Shown in pieces: positions 1-9,739 of a stretch of DNA of 64,000 nucleotides. Position numbers and translations under genes: made by a program. This stretch comes from Nocardia puris (GTDB lineage Bacteria; Actinomycetota; Actinomycetes; Mycobacteriales; Mycobacteriaceae). The stretch spans positions 717,224 to 781,223 of the forward strand of contig NZ_QNRE01000001.1 of assembly GCF_003315035.1 (NCBI RefSeq), in the 5' to 3' direction. The notes beneath the pieces were generated by a model. That model was not told the origin of the DNA and did not search any database. It worked only from the letters and a program-made list of their open reading frames with translations. Within the stretch, counting starts at the first letter, position 1. Every line of letters starts with the position of its first letter.

Positions 1-1200
1 CGCGGCCGACGCCACCTCGCTGCCGAGCCCGGTCAGCGTGTCCTTCGCGCCGTCCTTCAACGCCTCGGTGAAGCGGTTGCCCGGCGCATCGCCGCCGTCC
101 GAGCCGTCGCCGTCGGAGGAATCGTCATTGCCACTCGGGTTCGTGCTGTCGTCGTCTTGGGAGTTGTTGTCGCCGCTCGGCGACCCGTCTCCGTCCGAGT
201 TGTTGTTCCCGCTCGGCGAGTTGTTGTTGTTCCCACCGGGTGAGTTGTTATTTCCGCCGGGCGAGTTGTTATTGCCGCTCGGGTTGGTACCGCTCGGATT
301 CGTGCTGTCGTCTTGCGAATTGTTGTTCCCGCTCGGGTTGGTGCTGTCGTCCTGCGAATTGTTGTTCCCGGGCTGCGAGTCATCGTCGTTCTGCGAATTG
401 TTGTTCTGGGAACCGTTGTTCCCATCACCATCCCCCGACCCGTTCCCGTTCCCCCCGTCGTTCCCGTCCCCGCCGCGCTGCCGACCCCCGCCGCCGCTGA
501 ACAACCCCTCCGTGGCCCCGCCGACACCCGCGGAGATCAGATTCTGCCCGGACTCGATCCACTCTTCCTTCGACAGCGGGTCCCGCCGGTCCGCCGCCAC
601 CTGGGCGAGCTTGATGCCCACGTCGAGGATCGCCTCCTCGAGCACCGCCTCCCACATGCCCCGCAGCGCGGCGCGCCCCGCCGCCTTCATCGCGGCCTTG
701 GAGATGATCCGCTTGATCAACTGTTTGATCGCGACGCGGATCGCCACCTGCGTCGCCGCACGGGCCGCGGCACCGGCCGCCGCACCGGCGGGCGCGCCGA
801 CACCGGTCGCCATCGCGGCCAGCGCCGCCGCCATCTCGATGGCGAAGATCACCAGCGATGCGATGATCACCAGTTTGGTGTGCTCGATATCGGCCGCGCC
901 GTCACCGATCTGATCGGCCAGCGTCTCGACGTGTTTGACCAGGCCGGCGAACGCCCCCTGCCCCTCCCCCAGCTTCTCCCAGTGCTGGCTCAGCGCCTCG
1001 GCGGTATCACCGTCGACGGCCGTCAGCGCCGCCTTGACGACGGTCGAGGCGTCGGCGCCGAGGTCGTTCAGGGAGTCGGCCAGCCCGGTCCAGGCGGTCT
1101 CCACCCGGCGCATCGCGGTCTCGTCACCCTCGGGCCAATCCCCTGCCCCCACAACGTATTTCGCGGCCCATTGCAGCGGCTCAGGAATCTCGATACCCAC
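1..1200 (-). CDS. WXG100-like / CpnT-type N-terminal domain protein with Asn-rich linker (partial)
   Basis: Open on the minus strand from a GTG at 1200 to the window edge (at least 400 residues, C-terminus missing). The N-terminus (VGIEIPEPLQWAAKYVVGAG, then DWPEGDE) resembles the WXG100-like channel domain at the start of mycobacterial CpnT and related nocardial exported proteins, which are thought to leave through type VII secretion. Residues about 107-150 are hydrophobic and alanine-rich and are followed by a basic helix (IKQLIKRIISKAAMKAA). From about residue 230 to 372 the protein is a low-complexity linker of GNNNSP, SQDDSTNPSG and DGDGS units. A GGAGGGG ribosome site 8 nt upstream supports the GTG start. 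In this architecture a toxin or enzyme domain often follows the linker, but none is visible here, so the function is an inference. Confidence 0.75.
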   Translation of the reverse strand, partial: MGIEIPEPLQWAAKYVVGAGDWPEGDETAMRRVETAWTGLADSLNDLGADASTVVKAALTAVDGDTAEALSQHWEKLGEGQGAFAGLVKHVETLADQIGDGAADIEHTKLVIIASLVIFAIEMAAALAAMATGVGAPAGAAAGAAARAATQVAIRVAIKQLIKRIISKAAMKAAGRAALRGMWEAVLEEAILDVGIKLAQVAADRRDPLSKEEWIESGQNLISAGVGGATEGLFSGGGGRQRGGDGNDGGNGNGSGDGDGNNGSQNNNSQNDDDSQPGNNNSQDDSTNPSGNNNSQDDSTNPSGTNPSGNNNSPGGNNNSPGGNNNNSPSGNNNSDGDGSPSGDNNSQDDDSTNPSGNDDSSDGDGSDGGDAPGNRFTEALKDGAKDTLTGLGSEVASAA

Positions 1201-1904
1201 CCGATCGACCCCTCCGACGACTCCACCCGACCGTTACCGGGCACAAACATACCGACATCCCACTAGACGCAGCCAAACCCCCTACGGTTCCACCAACTTT
1301 CGCCGAATCCCCGACCCGCAGCTCGACCACTGCGGCGAGTACCGTCCGGCACTCGGCGCTGGACCCATCCACCGAACCTGCTCCCCGCACCGAGCGCGGG
1401 ACCCCGAAGACGCTAGCCGGACCTCCGCGAGATGCGGCCGCCCACCGCCGACTCATGAGCGACGCGATGACCGCGCCCCGCCGCACAACCTCATAACCGA
1501 CACGACCACCGCGCCCCGCCGAACGACGCAACTGCCGTCCCGCACTCACCCGACCGTTCGGCCCTATTCGCCGCCGGTAAGCGGCGCACGCGCACGCACG
1601 CCAACTCCCAGCACGTAACCCTGCCCTCGACCCCGGACCCCGGACCTTCCGCTCATGCTGCGGCGGACTGCGCTCCACCCGCCCCGCCCAACGGCAACTC
1701 AGCGGCCACCCGCTCCCGTCCTACGGAAGCTCGGCGCTCCACCCGCCCCGTCCCACGGCAGCTGGGCGGGCCCCCGGCACGCACTCACCGTCGCGGTCTT
1801 CGCCGACGGCCCACCACACCCCATCGATCCGGAACAAAGCCCCCACACCCGAACGTCCAGTACGTCGCGACGACGCCGCTCCCCGCGCCCGATACGCTGG
1901 ACCC
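1201..1904. other. gene-free stretch, about 700 bp
   Basis: GC-rich spacer between the divergent WXG100-like gene and map. It should hold both promoters. I see only short C-rich imperfect repeats (two similar stretches near 1675-1765) and no open frame with a convincing start, ribosome site or protein family. Confidence 0.5.
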
Positions 1905-2768
1905 ATGTCCGTGCGCACACGTCAACCCCTCGTTCCCGGCACTGTCTCGCCCGTCCGCGAGGTGCCGCGCTCCATCGAGCGTCCGGAGTACGCGTGGAAG
2001 AAGACGGCGAACGAGGGCCGCGAGCCGTGGGTGCAGACGCCGGAGACGATCGAGAAGATGCGGATCGCGGGCAAGATCGCGGCGCAGGCGCTGGAGGAAG
2101 CCGGGAAGGCGGTGGCGCCGGGCGTGACCACCGACGAGCTGGACCGCATCGCGCACGAGTTCCTGTGCGACCACGGCGCCTACCCCTCGACGCTCGGGTA
2201 CAAGGGCTTCCCCAAGTCGTGCTGCACCTCGCTGAACGAGGTGATCTGCCACGGCATCCCCGACTCCACCGTGATCGAGGACGGCGACATTGTCAATATC
2301 GACGTCACCGCCTACATCCACGGCGTGCACGGCGACACCAACAAGACGTTCCTGGCCGGTGACGTGGACGAGGAGGTGCGCCTGCTCGTCGAGCGCACCG
2401 AGGAGGCCACCCTGCGCGCCATCAAGGCGGTGCGCCCCGGGCGCGCGCTGAACGTGATCGGCCGGGTCATCGAGTCGTACGCGAACCGGTTCGGCTACGG
2501 CGTGGTGCGCGACTTCACCGGGCACGGCGTGGGCCCCACTTTCCACAGCGGCCTGGTGATCCTGCACTACGACCAGCCCGCCGTGGAGTCGGTCATCGAG
2601 CCGGGCATGACGTTCACGATCGAGCCGATGATCAACCTCGGCGGCATCGACTACGAGATCTGGGACGACGGCTGGACCGTGGTCACCAAGGACCGCAAGT
2701 GGACCGCCCAGTTCGAGCACACCCTGGTGGTCACCGAGACCGGCTCGGAAATCCTGACCCTGCCGTGA
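1905..2768 (+). CDS. map: type I methionine aminopeptidase
   Basis: Removes the initiator methionine from nascent proteins in the cytoplasm. The 287-residue product has the full metal-ligand set of the family: D133 (NIDVT), D144 (HGDTNKTF), H207 (GHGVG), E240 (TIEPM) and E271 (FEHT), with the substrate His at 116. A roughly 40-residue N-terminal extension containing prolines precedes the catalytic core, as in the longer mycobacterial MetAP (MapB, Rv2861c). The stop codon overlaps the start of cobQ in a GTGA, so the two genes are probably translationally coupled. Very confident in the family. Confidence 0.96.
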   Translation: MSVRTRQPLVPGTVSPVREVPRSIERPEYAWKKTANEGREPWVQTPETIEKMRIAGKIAAQALEEAGKAVAPGVTTDELDRIAHEFLCDHGAYPSTLGYKGFPKSCCTSLNEVICHGIPDSTVIEDGDIVNIDVTAYIHGVHGDTNKTFLAGDVDEEVRLLVERTEEATLRAIKAVRPGRALNVIGRVIESYANRFGYGVVRDFTGHGVGPTFHSGLVILHYDQPAVESVIEPGMTFTIEPMINLGGIDYEIWDDGWTVVTKDRKWTAQFEHTLVVTETGSEILTLP

Positions 2769-4303
2769 GCCCGCGCGGCGCGCTGCTGGTGGCGGGCGCC
2801 ACCTCCGACGCGGGCAAGAGCGTCGTGGTGGCCGGGTTGTGCCGGATGCTGGCGCGGCGCGGGGTGCGGGTCGCGCCGTTCAAGGCGCAGAACATGTCGA
2901 ACAACTCCGTGGTCACCCTCGACGGCGGGGAGATCGGGCGCGCGCAGGCGTTGCAGGCGCGGGCGTGCGGGCTCGAACCGAGTGTGCGATTCAACCCGGT
3001 GCTGCTGAAGCCGGGCAGCGATCGGCGCTCGCAGCTGGTGGTGCGCGGCCGGGCCATCGGCACGGTCGGAGCGGCCGACTACATCGAGCACCGGCGCGAG
3101 CTGCGCGCCGTGGTGGCGGCCGAATTGGCCGCGCTGCGCGAGGAATTCGACGTGGTGATCTGCGAGGGCGCGGGCTCGCCCGCCGAGATCAACCTGCGCG
3201 CGACAGACCTGGCGAACATGGGTCTGGCGACGGCGGCCGCGCTGCCGGTGGTGGTGGTCGGCGATATCGACCGCGGCGGCGTGCTGGCGCACCTGTTCGG
3301 CACGCTCGCCGTGCTCGAGCCGGAGGACCAACGGTTGATCGCGGGCTTCGTGGTCAACAAGTTCCGCGGCGACATCGACTTGCTGCGCCCCGGACTGGAC
3401 CGGCTGACCGAGCTCACCGGCCGGCCGACGCTCGGCGTGATCCCGTTCGCCGACGACCTCTGGCTCGACGCCGAGGATTCGCTCGGCACCGTCGCCGACG
3501 CGCCCGTGGGGCGGCCGGGACCGCCCGCGGGCACGGAATGGCTGACGGTGGCGGCGATCCGCCTGCCGCGCATCTCGAACTCGACCGACGTGGAAGCGCT
3601 GGCCTGCGAGCCGGGCGTGGCGGTGCGCTGGGTGCGCGACGCGTCGCGGCTGGCCGGTGCGGACCTGGTGGTGGTGCCGGGCAGCAAGGCGACCGTGTCG
3701 GATCTGGAGTGGTTGCGGCGCAACGGCATCGCCGACGCCCTGCGCGAGCGGGCGGCGCGCGGCGGTCCGATTCTCGGCATCTGCGGTGGCTATCAGATGC
3801 TGGGCAGGCGCATCACCGACCGCGTGGAGTCGGGGGCCGGTGCGGTCGACGGGCTCGGGCTGCTCGATCTGGATGTCGAGTTCGAGGATCCGAAAGTGCT
3901 GCGGCGCACCGAAGGTCGCAGCTCGACGGGAATTCCGTTGCAGGGGTACGAGATCCACCACGGACGCGTCACGCGCCATGCCGAAACCTCCTGGCTCGAA
4001 GCGGACGGTGCGCCGGAAGGCAGTGCGCGCGAAGCGATCTGGGGTACGCACCTGCACGGCTTGATGGAGTCCGACGAGTTCCGCCGCGACTGGCTGCGCA
4101 CCGTCGCCGAGCGGGCCGGACGCGCGGGTTTCGCGGTCGCGCCGGACACCTCCGTGGCCGCTGTCCGCACCGCCCAGCTCGATCTGCTCGCGGACCTGAT
4201 GGAAACCCACCTCGACCTGGAGCGGCTCGATCACCTGATCACCCACGGCGTTCCCCCGGACCTGCCGGTCCTCACCTCCGCCCTCGCCGATCCGGTGCCG
4301 TAA
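2765..4303 (+). CDS. cobQ: cobyric acid synthase (glutamine-hydrolysing)
   Basis: Amidates the b, d, e and g carboxyl groups of adenosylcobyrinic acid a,c-diamide in cobalamin synthesis, using ATP and glutamine. The 512-residue protein begins with the DTBS/CobQ-type nucleotide loop ([14 protein letters not shown], residues 11-24) and ends in a class I glutaminase domain with the nucleophile C340 in [10 protein letters not shown] and the catalytic His in THLHG (about H431). The GTG start overlaps the map stop (GTGA) and gives the usual CobQ N-terminus. A longer frame upstream lies inside map and is not needed. No other cobalamin genes are in the window. Confidence 0.94.
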   Translation: MSPRGALLVAGATSDAGKSVVVAGLCRMLARRGVRVAPFKAQNMSNNSVVTLDGGEIGRAQALQARACGLEPSVRFNPVLLKPGSDRRSQLVVRGRAIGTVGAADYIEHRRELRAVVAAELAALREEFDVVICEGAGSPAEINLRATDLANMGLATAAALPVVVVGDIDRGGVLAHLFGTLAVLEPEDQRLIAGFVVNKFRGDIDLLRPGLDRLTELTGRPTLGVIPFADDLWLDAEDSLGTVADAPVGRPGPPAGTEWLTVAAIRLPRISNSTDVEALACEPGVAVRWVRDASRLAGADLVVVPGSKATVSDLEWLRRNGIADALRERAARGGPILGICGGYQMLGRRITDRVESGAGAVDGLGLLDLDVEFEDPKVLRRTEGRSSTGIPLQGYEIHHGRVTRHAETSWLEADGAPEGSAREAIWGTHLHGLMESDEFRRDWLRTVAERAGRAGFAVAPDTSVAAVRTAQLDLLADLMETHLDLERLDHLITHGVPPDLPVLTSALADPVP

Positions 4304-4371
4304 CCGAGATCCGACGCCTTCGGCGTATTGCTTGGCAGCATGTGCCGGACCCACATGTGTGCACTGAGCTA

Positions 4372-4390
4372 GGTCCCCCTGAGGGGGGCC
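4372..4390 (+). terminator. possible hairpin terminator after cobQ
   Basis: GGTCCCCC, loop TGA, GGGGGGCC forms an 8-bp stem with one G-U pair, 70 bp after the cobQ stop. There is no T run, so terminator function is tentative. Confidence 0.4.
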
Positions 4391-4613
4391 AACGCCCTCG
4401 GCGCCCAGCGCTGAGCCCACAGAGCCGTCCTCGACCACTCCAGCGGCTGCCCGGGGCGCCCCGGAAACCGCCCCGTCACCTCCCTCACACGCCCACCGCA
4501 CACCCGCTCCCCCCGCGGTGTCCACCACCACCCGAAACCGCCCACTGTCCGAATCGTCACGAGTACCCGTTGCCCGCTGTCCGACACACGCGCGGCGTGT
4601 ACCGTACTCGGGC
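4391..4613. other. spacer upstream of the small hydrolase-fold gene
   Basis: C-rich spacer, about 310 bp in all from the cobQ stop. Apart from the hairpin and a weak inverted repeat (CATGTG...CACATG at 4339-4357) I see nothing definable. Confidence 0.4.
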
Positions 4614-5177
4614 ATGGAGACTCGGCGGATCACGGTCGGTGACCGGACCTGGACCGTGCGGGTCGACGGTCCCGCATCGCGGCACACGGTGCTGCTGCTG
4701 CCCGACGTGGGCGACCCGGCGGACGTCTACGACCGGCTCGCGGCCCGGTTGCACACCTCCGACCTGCGCACCCTCGCCGTGGAGGCCGTCGACGACCTGG
4801 ATCCGGCGGCGGTGCACACTCTGCTCGACGAACTCGGCGTGCCCTACGCGCACGTCGCCGGGCGCGGGGCGGGCGCGGCGCTGGCGTGGCGCACCTGCGC
4901 GGGACCGTTCGGCCGGTTCATCAGCCTGGTGGTGGCCGACCACGGCCACCCGGCGGCGCCCGACGGCGCGGGCCACGTGGCCGACGCCGACTGCCGCCCG
5001 CTGGAGCTGCCGGTCACCATGCTGGTGACCAAGCGGCTGCCGCGCAGCGTCGCCGACGCCTCGGGCCGGTTCGTCTACGGCGAGTTCCGGGTGGTGCAGG
5101 TCGACGTGGACAATGTCGCCGCCGAAGCCGACCAGGAACTGGCCACCGAGATCGTGCTACGCACCGGCCTCTGGTGA
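4614..5177 (+). CDS. alpha/beta-hydrolase-fold protein lacking the nucleophile
   Basis: 187 residues. Strand and turn pattern fits the first half of an alpha/beta hydrolase (HTVLLLPDVGDPADVYDRLAARL, residues 24-46, followed by the elbow strand). At the nucleophile elbow it reads VAGRGAGAA (81-89), so Gly85 stands where Ser, Asp or Cys is expected in G-x-S-x-G. It is also short and has no obvious lid. It is therefore probably non-catalytic, a binding or scaffold protein, or a decayed enzyme still under coding constraint. It converges on and overlaps the 3' end of the next gene by 21 bp. The ATG at 4614 gives the fold's usual beginning. Confidence 0.65.
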   Translation: METRRITVGDRTWTVRVDGPASRHTVLLLPDVGDPADVYDRLAARLHTSDLRTLAVEAVDDLDPAAVHTLLDELGVPYAHVAGRGAGAALAWRTCAGPFGRFISLVVADHGHPAAPDGAGHVADADCRPLELPVTMLVTKRLPRSVADASGRFVYGEFRVVQVDVDNVAAEADQELATEIVLRTGLW

Positions 5178-6215
5178 CTTGCGCCGGTACTCGGCCAACC
5201 AGTCCAGCCAGCTGTCCAGCTCTTCGAACGCCTTGGCGCGCACCTCGGGCGCGGAGAGGAACACGTCGTGGCGCGCGTTCTCGATCGGCACGATATTGGT
5301 GCGGTCGCCCAGGCAGCCGGCCCAGCGCTGGATCTGCTTGACGTCGAGCACGGTGTCGGCGACGTCGGCGGCCGGACCGTACTGGCGCATGAACTTCGTG
5401 AGCCGCGAGCGCAGCAGCAGCGCGGGCACGCCGATGTCGAGGCCCTGGTGCAGCCGGAAATGCCCGCGCCGGATGGCGCGCAACCAGCCGAAACGGATGG
5501 GGGCGCCGGCCAGCGGTTTCCAGTCCAGGTTGTAGTCCCACTCGCCCGCGGCGTCCTTGTGCAGACTGTGGCCGTAGGTGCTGATCTCGGCGCCGGGCAG
5601 CGTGGCGGTCTTGCGGAACCGGCCCAGCGCGTCGATGAGCGGCGTGCCGACGGTCCGGTAGTAGGACGGGCCCTGCAGGTCCAGCCACGGGCTGTTGAGC
5701 ACCACGCCCACGACGCCCGACGCGACGCTGCCGGCCCGGCGGTTGAGCCGGTCCAGCCACAGCGAGGTGACGAGCCCGCCGGTGGAGTGCGCCACGATGA
5801 GCACCGGCAGCCCGGTCTCTTCGCGGATGATCCGCAGCGCCTCGTTCAGTTCCTCGTCGTAGTACGCCAGGTCGGTGACGTAGTGCAGGCTCTGCCCGTC
5901 GCGCAGCGAGCGGCCGCATTTGCGCAGGTCCAGCGCGTAGAAGCGGTGTCCGCGACCGGCGAAGTGCTCGGCCAGGTGCACCTGGAAGAAGTAGTCGGTG
6001 AAGCCGTGCACGTAGAGGACGGCGGTCTCGGTGGCCGGGGCGCCCGCGTCGGGGGTGTGGCGCACCAGGGTGGCCACCACGTCCCCTTCGCCGTCGGGAT
6101 CCGGGCCCAGCGGGATGGTGCGCTGCTCGAAACCGGCGCCCAGCACGTCGGCCCGCCAGGTGCCGACGCTGGAATCGGTGATCTCGGACACGCCCAGCGA
6201 GGTCTCGTTCGTCAC
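5157..6215 (-). CDS. alpha/beta hydrolase, monoacylglycerol lipase/lysophospholipase-like
   Basis: About 352 residues from the GTG at 6215 (a TTG at 6224 is also possible). It has the hydrolase_4 (serine aminopeptidase S33) layout: oxyanion region YVHGFTDYFFQVHLAEHFA, DLRKCGRS, and the nucleophile elbow IVAHSTGGL with Ser at about 144. The late NARHDVFLS supplies the catalytic His. The family hydrolyses carboxyl esters of lipids; the true substrate is unknown. Position next to mqo matches Rv2854 of M. tuberculosis. Its 3' end overlaps the converging small hydrolase-fold gene. Confidence 0.85.
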   Translation of the reverse strand: MTNETSLGVSEITDSSVGTWRADVLGAGFEQRTIPLGPDPDGEGDVVATLVRHTPDAGAPATETAVLYVHGFTDYFFQVHLAEHFAGRGHRFYALDLRKCGRSLRDGQSLHYVTDLAYYDEELNEALRIIREETGLPVLIVAHSTGGLVTSLWLDRLNRRAGSVASGVVGVVLNSPWLDLQGPSYYRTVGTPLIDALGRFRKTATLPGAEISTYGHSLHKDAAGEWDYNLDWKPLAGAPIRFGWLRAIRRGHFRLHQGLDIGVPALLLRSRLTKFMRQYGPAADVADTVLDVKQIQRWAGCLGDRTNIVPIENARHDVFLSAPEVRAKAFEELDSWLDWLAEYRRKSPEAGA

Positions 6216-6456
6216 GGTCTTCAATCTAGGCCAGCCGGGCTCCGCATTGAAGACCGCGCCCGACCTGCGGCGCGGGAGGAAGATATCTCACATTCACCGG
6301 GTTCGTTCTCGGATATCCCGTGGGTGAGGTGCACAATTGGGCTTAGGTGAACGGCGGGTAACCTTATCGCCCGCCGAGTCATGACAGGCTCGTCCACAAC
6401 CGCACAGCGCCCGTAGGCAAGGCCCACCGCGCCTGGTGGCCGCGCCAGAAGTGACA

Positions 6457-6463
6457 AGGAAGT
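6457..6463 (+). promoter_or_regulatory. ribosome binding site of mqo
   Basis: AAGGAAG ends 10 nt before the GTG at 6474 and decides this start over a second GTG at 6486. Confidence 0.6.
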
Positions 6464-6473
6464 CGATCGCCCC

Positions 6474-7997
6474 GTGCCGAACACCGTGACTGAAAAGACC
6501 GATGTCGTACTCATCGGTGCCGGGATCATGAGTGCCACCCTCGGCGCGCTGCTCCGTCAGTTGCAGCCCGAGTGGTCGATCTCGCTGTTCGAACGACTCG
6601 ACGCGGCCGCGGCCGAGAGCAGCGACCCCTGGAACAACGCAGGCACCGGTCACTCCGCCCTGTGTGAACTCAACTACAGCCCGCTCGAGGCCGACGGCAC
6701 GGTCAACGTGTCCAAGGCCATCGACATCAACGAGCGCTTCCAGGTCTCGCGCCAGTTCTGGGCGTACGCCGTGGAGAACGGCGTGCTCGGCGATCCGTCC
6801 GGGTTCATCAACCCGATCCCGCACGTCAGCTTCGTGCACGGTGCCGACGACGTGGACTACCTGCGCAAGCGCTACGAGGCGCTGGCCCCGCACCCGCTGT
6901 TCGAGGGCATGGAGTACATCACCGACCCGGCGGAGTTCTCCCGCCGCCTGCCGCTGATGGCCAAGGGCCGCGACTTCGCCGACCCGATCGCGCTGAACTG
7001 GACCGACGGCGGCACCGATATCGACTTCGGCTCGCTCACCAAGGGCCTGCTCGCCCACCTGGGCGCGACGGGCGCGGATCTGGCGTTCGGCCAGGAGGTC
7101 CGCGATCTGTCCAAGCAGTCCGACGGCAGCTGGATCGTGAAGGTGCGCAACGTGCGCACCCGCGAAACCCGCACGGTGCACGCGAAGTTCGTGTTCGTGG
7201 GCGCGGGCGGCGGTGCGCTGCCGCTGCTGCAGAAGTCGGGCATCAAGGAGATCAAGGGTTTCGCGGGCTTCCCCGTGAGCGGCCAGTTCCTGCGCTGCAC
7301 CAACCCCGAGCTGATCGCCCAGCACGACGCCAAGGTGTACGGCAAGGCGGCCGTGGGCGCGCCTCCGATGTCGGTGCCGCACTTGGACACTCGCGTCATC
7401 AACGGCAAGCCCGGCCTGCTGTTCGGCCCGTACGCGGGCTGGACCCCGAAATTCCTCAAGGACGGCAAGAACACCGACCTGTTCAAGTCGATCCAGCCGA
7501 ACAACATCGGCTCCATGCTGGGTGTCGCGTTCACCGAGATGCCGCTGGCCAAGTACCTGGTGTCGGAGCTGCTGAAGTCGCAGGCCGGCAAGGTGTACAC
7601 GATGGAGGAGTTCATCCCCCGCGCGCACGGCCACGACTGGGAGCTGATCACCGCCGGTCAGCGCGTGCAGATGATCCGCCGCAAGGGTGTGGGCGGCGTG
7701 CTCGAACTGGGCACCGCCGTGATCGCCGCCCAGGACGGCACCATCGCCGGTCTGCTCGGCGCCTCGCCGGGCGCCTCGACCTGCGTCACCGCGATGCTGG
7801 ACGTGCTGCAGCGCTGCTTCCCGAGCGAGTACGAGCAGTGGGCGCCGCAGCTGAAGTCCATGGTGCCGTCGCTGGGCGTGAAGCTCTCGGAGAACAAGGC
7901 GCTGTTCCACGAGGTGTGGGACTGGACCAACAAGGCCCTCGAGCTCACCGGCAGCACCACCGAGCCGGAGCGGGCCGGAGTCTCCGCCGCGCGCTGA
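6474..7997 (+). CDS. mqo: malate:quinone oxidoreductase
   Basis: FAD-dependent, membrane-associated enzyme that oxidises malate to oxaloacetate and passes electrons to the quinone pool. It is a TCA-cycle alternative to NAD malate dehydrogenase. The 507-residue protein starts with the dinucleotide-binding motif ([16 protein letters not shown], about residues 11-26) and has the family signatures [17 protein letters not shown] and GASPGAST near the C-terminus. Full length for the family. GTG start chosen on the ribosome site. A strong terminator follows at 8015. Confidence 0.96.
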   Translation: MPNTVTEKTDVVLIGAGIMSATLGALLRQLQPEWSISLFERLDAAAAESSDPWNNAGTGHSALCELNYSPLEADGTVNVSKAIDINERFQVSRQFWAYAVENGVLGDPSGFINPIPHVSFVHGADDVDYLRKRYEALAPHPLFEGMEYITDPAEFSRRLPLMAKGRDFADPIALNWTDGGTDIDFGSLTKGLLAHLGATGADLAFGQEVRDLSKQSDGSWIVKVRNVRTRETRTVHAKFVFVGAGGGALPLLQKSGIKEIKGFAGFPVSGQFLRCTNPELIAQHDAKVYGKAAVGAPPMSVPHLDTRVINGKPGLLFGPYAGWTPKFLKDGKNTDLFKSIQPNNIGSMLGVAFTEMPLAKYLVSELLKSQAGKVYTMEEFIPRAHGHDWELITAGQRVQMIRRKGVGGVLELGTAVIAAQDGTIAGLLGASPGASTCVTAMLDVLQRCFPSEYEQWAPQLKSMVPSLGVKLSENKALFHEVWDWTNKALELTGSTTEPERAGVSAAR

Positions 7998-8014
7998 GCG
8001 CACGCGTCGTCCAC

Positions 8015-8038
8015 GGAAACGCCCGGCCTCCGGGCGTT
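8015..8038 (+). terminator. rho-independent terminator of mqo
   Basis: AAACGCCCGG, loop CCT, CCGGGCGTTT: a perfect 10-bp stem running into a T run, 18 bp after the mqo stop. Confidence 0.9.
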
Positions 8039-8122
8039 TTCGCGTTTCCGGGGACGAATCCGTGCGGGAGTCGTGACCCGCTTCACCCGCCGACGCGCGT
8101 GGGTCTGTGATAGCAATGAGCG

Positions 8123-8572
8123 ATGATGTCAACGGTAGTTCTCAAACGGTCATGGGCGCAGGATCTCGACACCGCGACCCTGTATCAGCTGTTGAAACTG
8201 CGCGTCGAGGTCTTCGTCGTGGAGCAGAAATGCGCGTACCCGGAGTTGGACGGGCGCGACCTGCTGCCCGAGACGCGGCACTTCTGGCTCGACGACGAGG
8301 GTGAGGTCATCTCGACGCTGCGGCTGCTCGAGGAGCACGAGGACGGCGTCACCTCGTTCCGCATCGGCAGGCTGTGCACCGCCCCCGCGTCACGCGGCCA
8401 CGGCTACACCACCCGCCTGCTGCAGGCCGCGCTGGCGGAGGCGGGCTCGGCGACGGTGCGCCTGAACGCGCAGACCTACCTGGTGGACCTGTACGCCAAG
8501 CACGGCTTCAAGCCCGACGGCGAGGAGTTCGACGACGACGGGATCATGCACATCCCGATGCGCCGGGGCTGA
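8123..8572 (+). CDS. ElaA-family GNAT acetyltransferase
   Basis: 149 residues. The N-terminal part (YQLLKLRVEVFVVEQKCAYPE) and the acetyl-CoA loop (RIGRLCTAPASRGHGYTTRLL) are the ElaA subfamily signatures of the GNAT fold. The acceptor is not known. Corresponds in position to Rv2851c next to mqo. Two Met codons at the start (8123, 8126) are both possible. Confidence 0.9.
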   Translation: MMSTVVLKRSWAQDLDTATLYQLLKLRVEVFVVEQKCAYPELDGRDLLPETRHFWLDDEGEVISTLRLLEEHEDGVTSFRIGRLCTAPASRGHGYTTRLLQAALAEAGSATVRLNAQTYLVDLYAKHGFKPDGEEFDDDGIMHIPMRRG

Positions 8573-8708
8573 GCGGGCAGGCCGACGCCCGGCTCTCGGC
8601 ATCGCCGACCCGTCACGCGGCACCGGACCGTCTCGCGCCACCGGACGGAATAGATTCGGACCACAGTCCGTTTATTTGACCGATCGAACAAGGCAACTCA
8701 CGGATCGG

Positions 8709-9728
8709 ATGTGCGCTGTGGAACTGGGACTGACGACCTTCGCCGAGCTGTACCCCACCGCGGACGCCCCCGCGCCCAGCGCGGCGCAGCGGCTGCGCGA
8801 GGTGGTGGCGGAGGCCGTCGCCACCGAGCGCGCCGGACTCGACGTCTACGGCGTGGGCGAACACCACCGGAAGGATTTCGCCGCCTCCGCGCCCGCCGTC
8901 GTGCTGGCGACGATCGCCGGACGCACCGAGCGCATCCGGCTGACCAGCGCGGTGACCGTGCTCAGCTCCGACGATCCGGTGCGCGTGTACCAGGATTTCG
9001 CCACGCTGGACGGGTTGTCGAACGGGCGGGCCGAGCTCATGGCCGGGCGCGGCTCCTTCACCGAGTCGTTCCCACTGTTCGGGCTGGACCTGTCCGACTA
9101 CGACGAGCTGTTCGAGGAAAAACTCGCGCTGCTGTTGAAGATTCGCGACGACGAGCCCGTCACGTGGTCCGGCCGGTTCCGCGCGCCGCTGCGCGACACG
9201 ATCGTCTACCCGCGCACCGAGGACCGGCCGCTGCCGGTGTGGATCGCGGTCGGCGGCAGCCCGGAATCGGTGGTGCGCGCCGGACTCCTCGGCCTGCCGC
9301 TGGCGATCGCGATCATCGGCGGGCAGCCCGCGCGGTTCAAGCCGCTGGTCGACCTCTACCACCGGGCGCTCGACGAGGGCGGACAGGAACGGCAGCCGGT
9401 CGCGGTGCACGCCCACGGCTATGTGGCCGACACCGACGAGCAGGCCGTGGCCGACTTCTACGAGCCGTACGCGCGGGCGATGGGCATCATCGGACGCGAA
9501 CGCGGTTGGGGCCCGATGACCCGCGCGCAGTTCGACGCGATGCGCTCCCAGAGCGGTTCGCTGTTCGTCGGGACACCCGACTACGTCGCCGAGAAGGTGG
9601 CCGATCTGCGCGATACCCTCGGCCTCGACCGGTTCATGCTGCACACCAGTGTCGGCACCCTGCCGCACGAGAAGGTGGTGCACGGCATCGAACTGCTGGG
9701 CACCAAGGTCGCACCGCAGGTGCGGTGA
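8709..9728 (+). CDS. luciferase-like flavin monooxygenase (LLM family)
   Basis: About 339 residues with the bacterial luciferase-like TIM barrel: ELGLTTFAELYP at the start, YGVGEHHRKDFAASAPA (the family's conserved His pair), TSAVTVLSSDDPVRVYQDFATLDGLSNGRAE and the FMN/F420-site segment VWIAVGGSPESVVRAG. The oxygenated substrate is unknown. The start is uncertain among ATG 8709, GTG 8718 and an upstream TTG at 8676; 8709 is chosen because it is an ATG just before the conserved N-terminus. The gene stands alone between the GNAT and the convergent GntR regulator. Confidence 0.85.
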   Translation: MCAVELGLTTFAELYPTADAPAPSAAQRLREVVAEAVATERAGLDVYGVGEHHRKDFAASAPAVVLATIAGRTERIRLTSAVTVLSSDDPVRVYQDFATLDGLSNGRAELMAGRGSFTESFPLFGLDLSDYDELFEEKLALLLKIRDDEPVTWSGRFRAPLRDTIVYPRTEDRPLPVWIAVGGSPESVVRAGLLGLPLAIAIIGGQPARFKPLVDLYHRALDEGGQERQPVAVHAHGYVADTDEQAVADFYEPYARAMGIIGRERGWGPMTRAQFDAMRSQSGSLFVGTPDYVAEKVADLRDTLGLDRFMLHTSVGTLPHEKVVHGIELLGTKVAPQVR

Positions 9729-9739
9729 GACCCGTTGCC

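Noticed and set aside
38..1266. Long plus-strand frames rich in Ser/Pro/Leu over the window start
   Set aside because: They are shadows of the minus-strand WXG100-like gene, whose frame gives a recognisable domain and an ordered Asn-rich repeat.
1181..1678. 165-residue minus-strand frame in the first spacer
   Set aside because: Overlaps the WXG100-like gene start in another frame, Arg-rich, with no family or ribosome site.
2651..4687. 678-residue minus-strand frame opposite cobQ
   Set aside because: Composition is typical of antisense frames in high-GC genes (Arg/His/Gly/Ala) and cobQ on the other strand is unmistakable.
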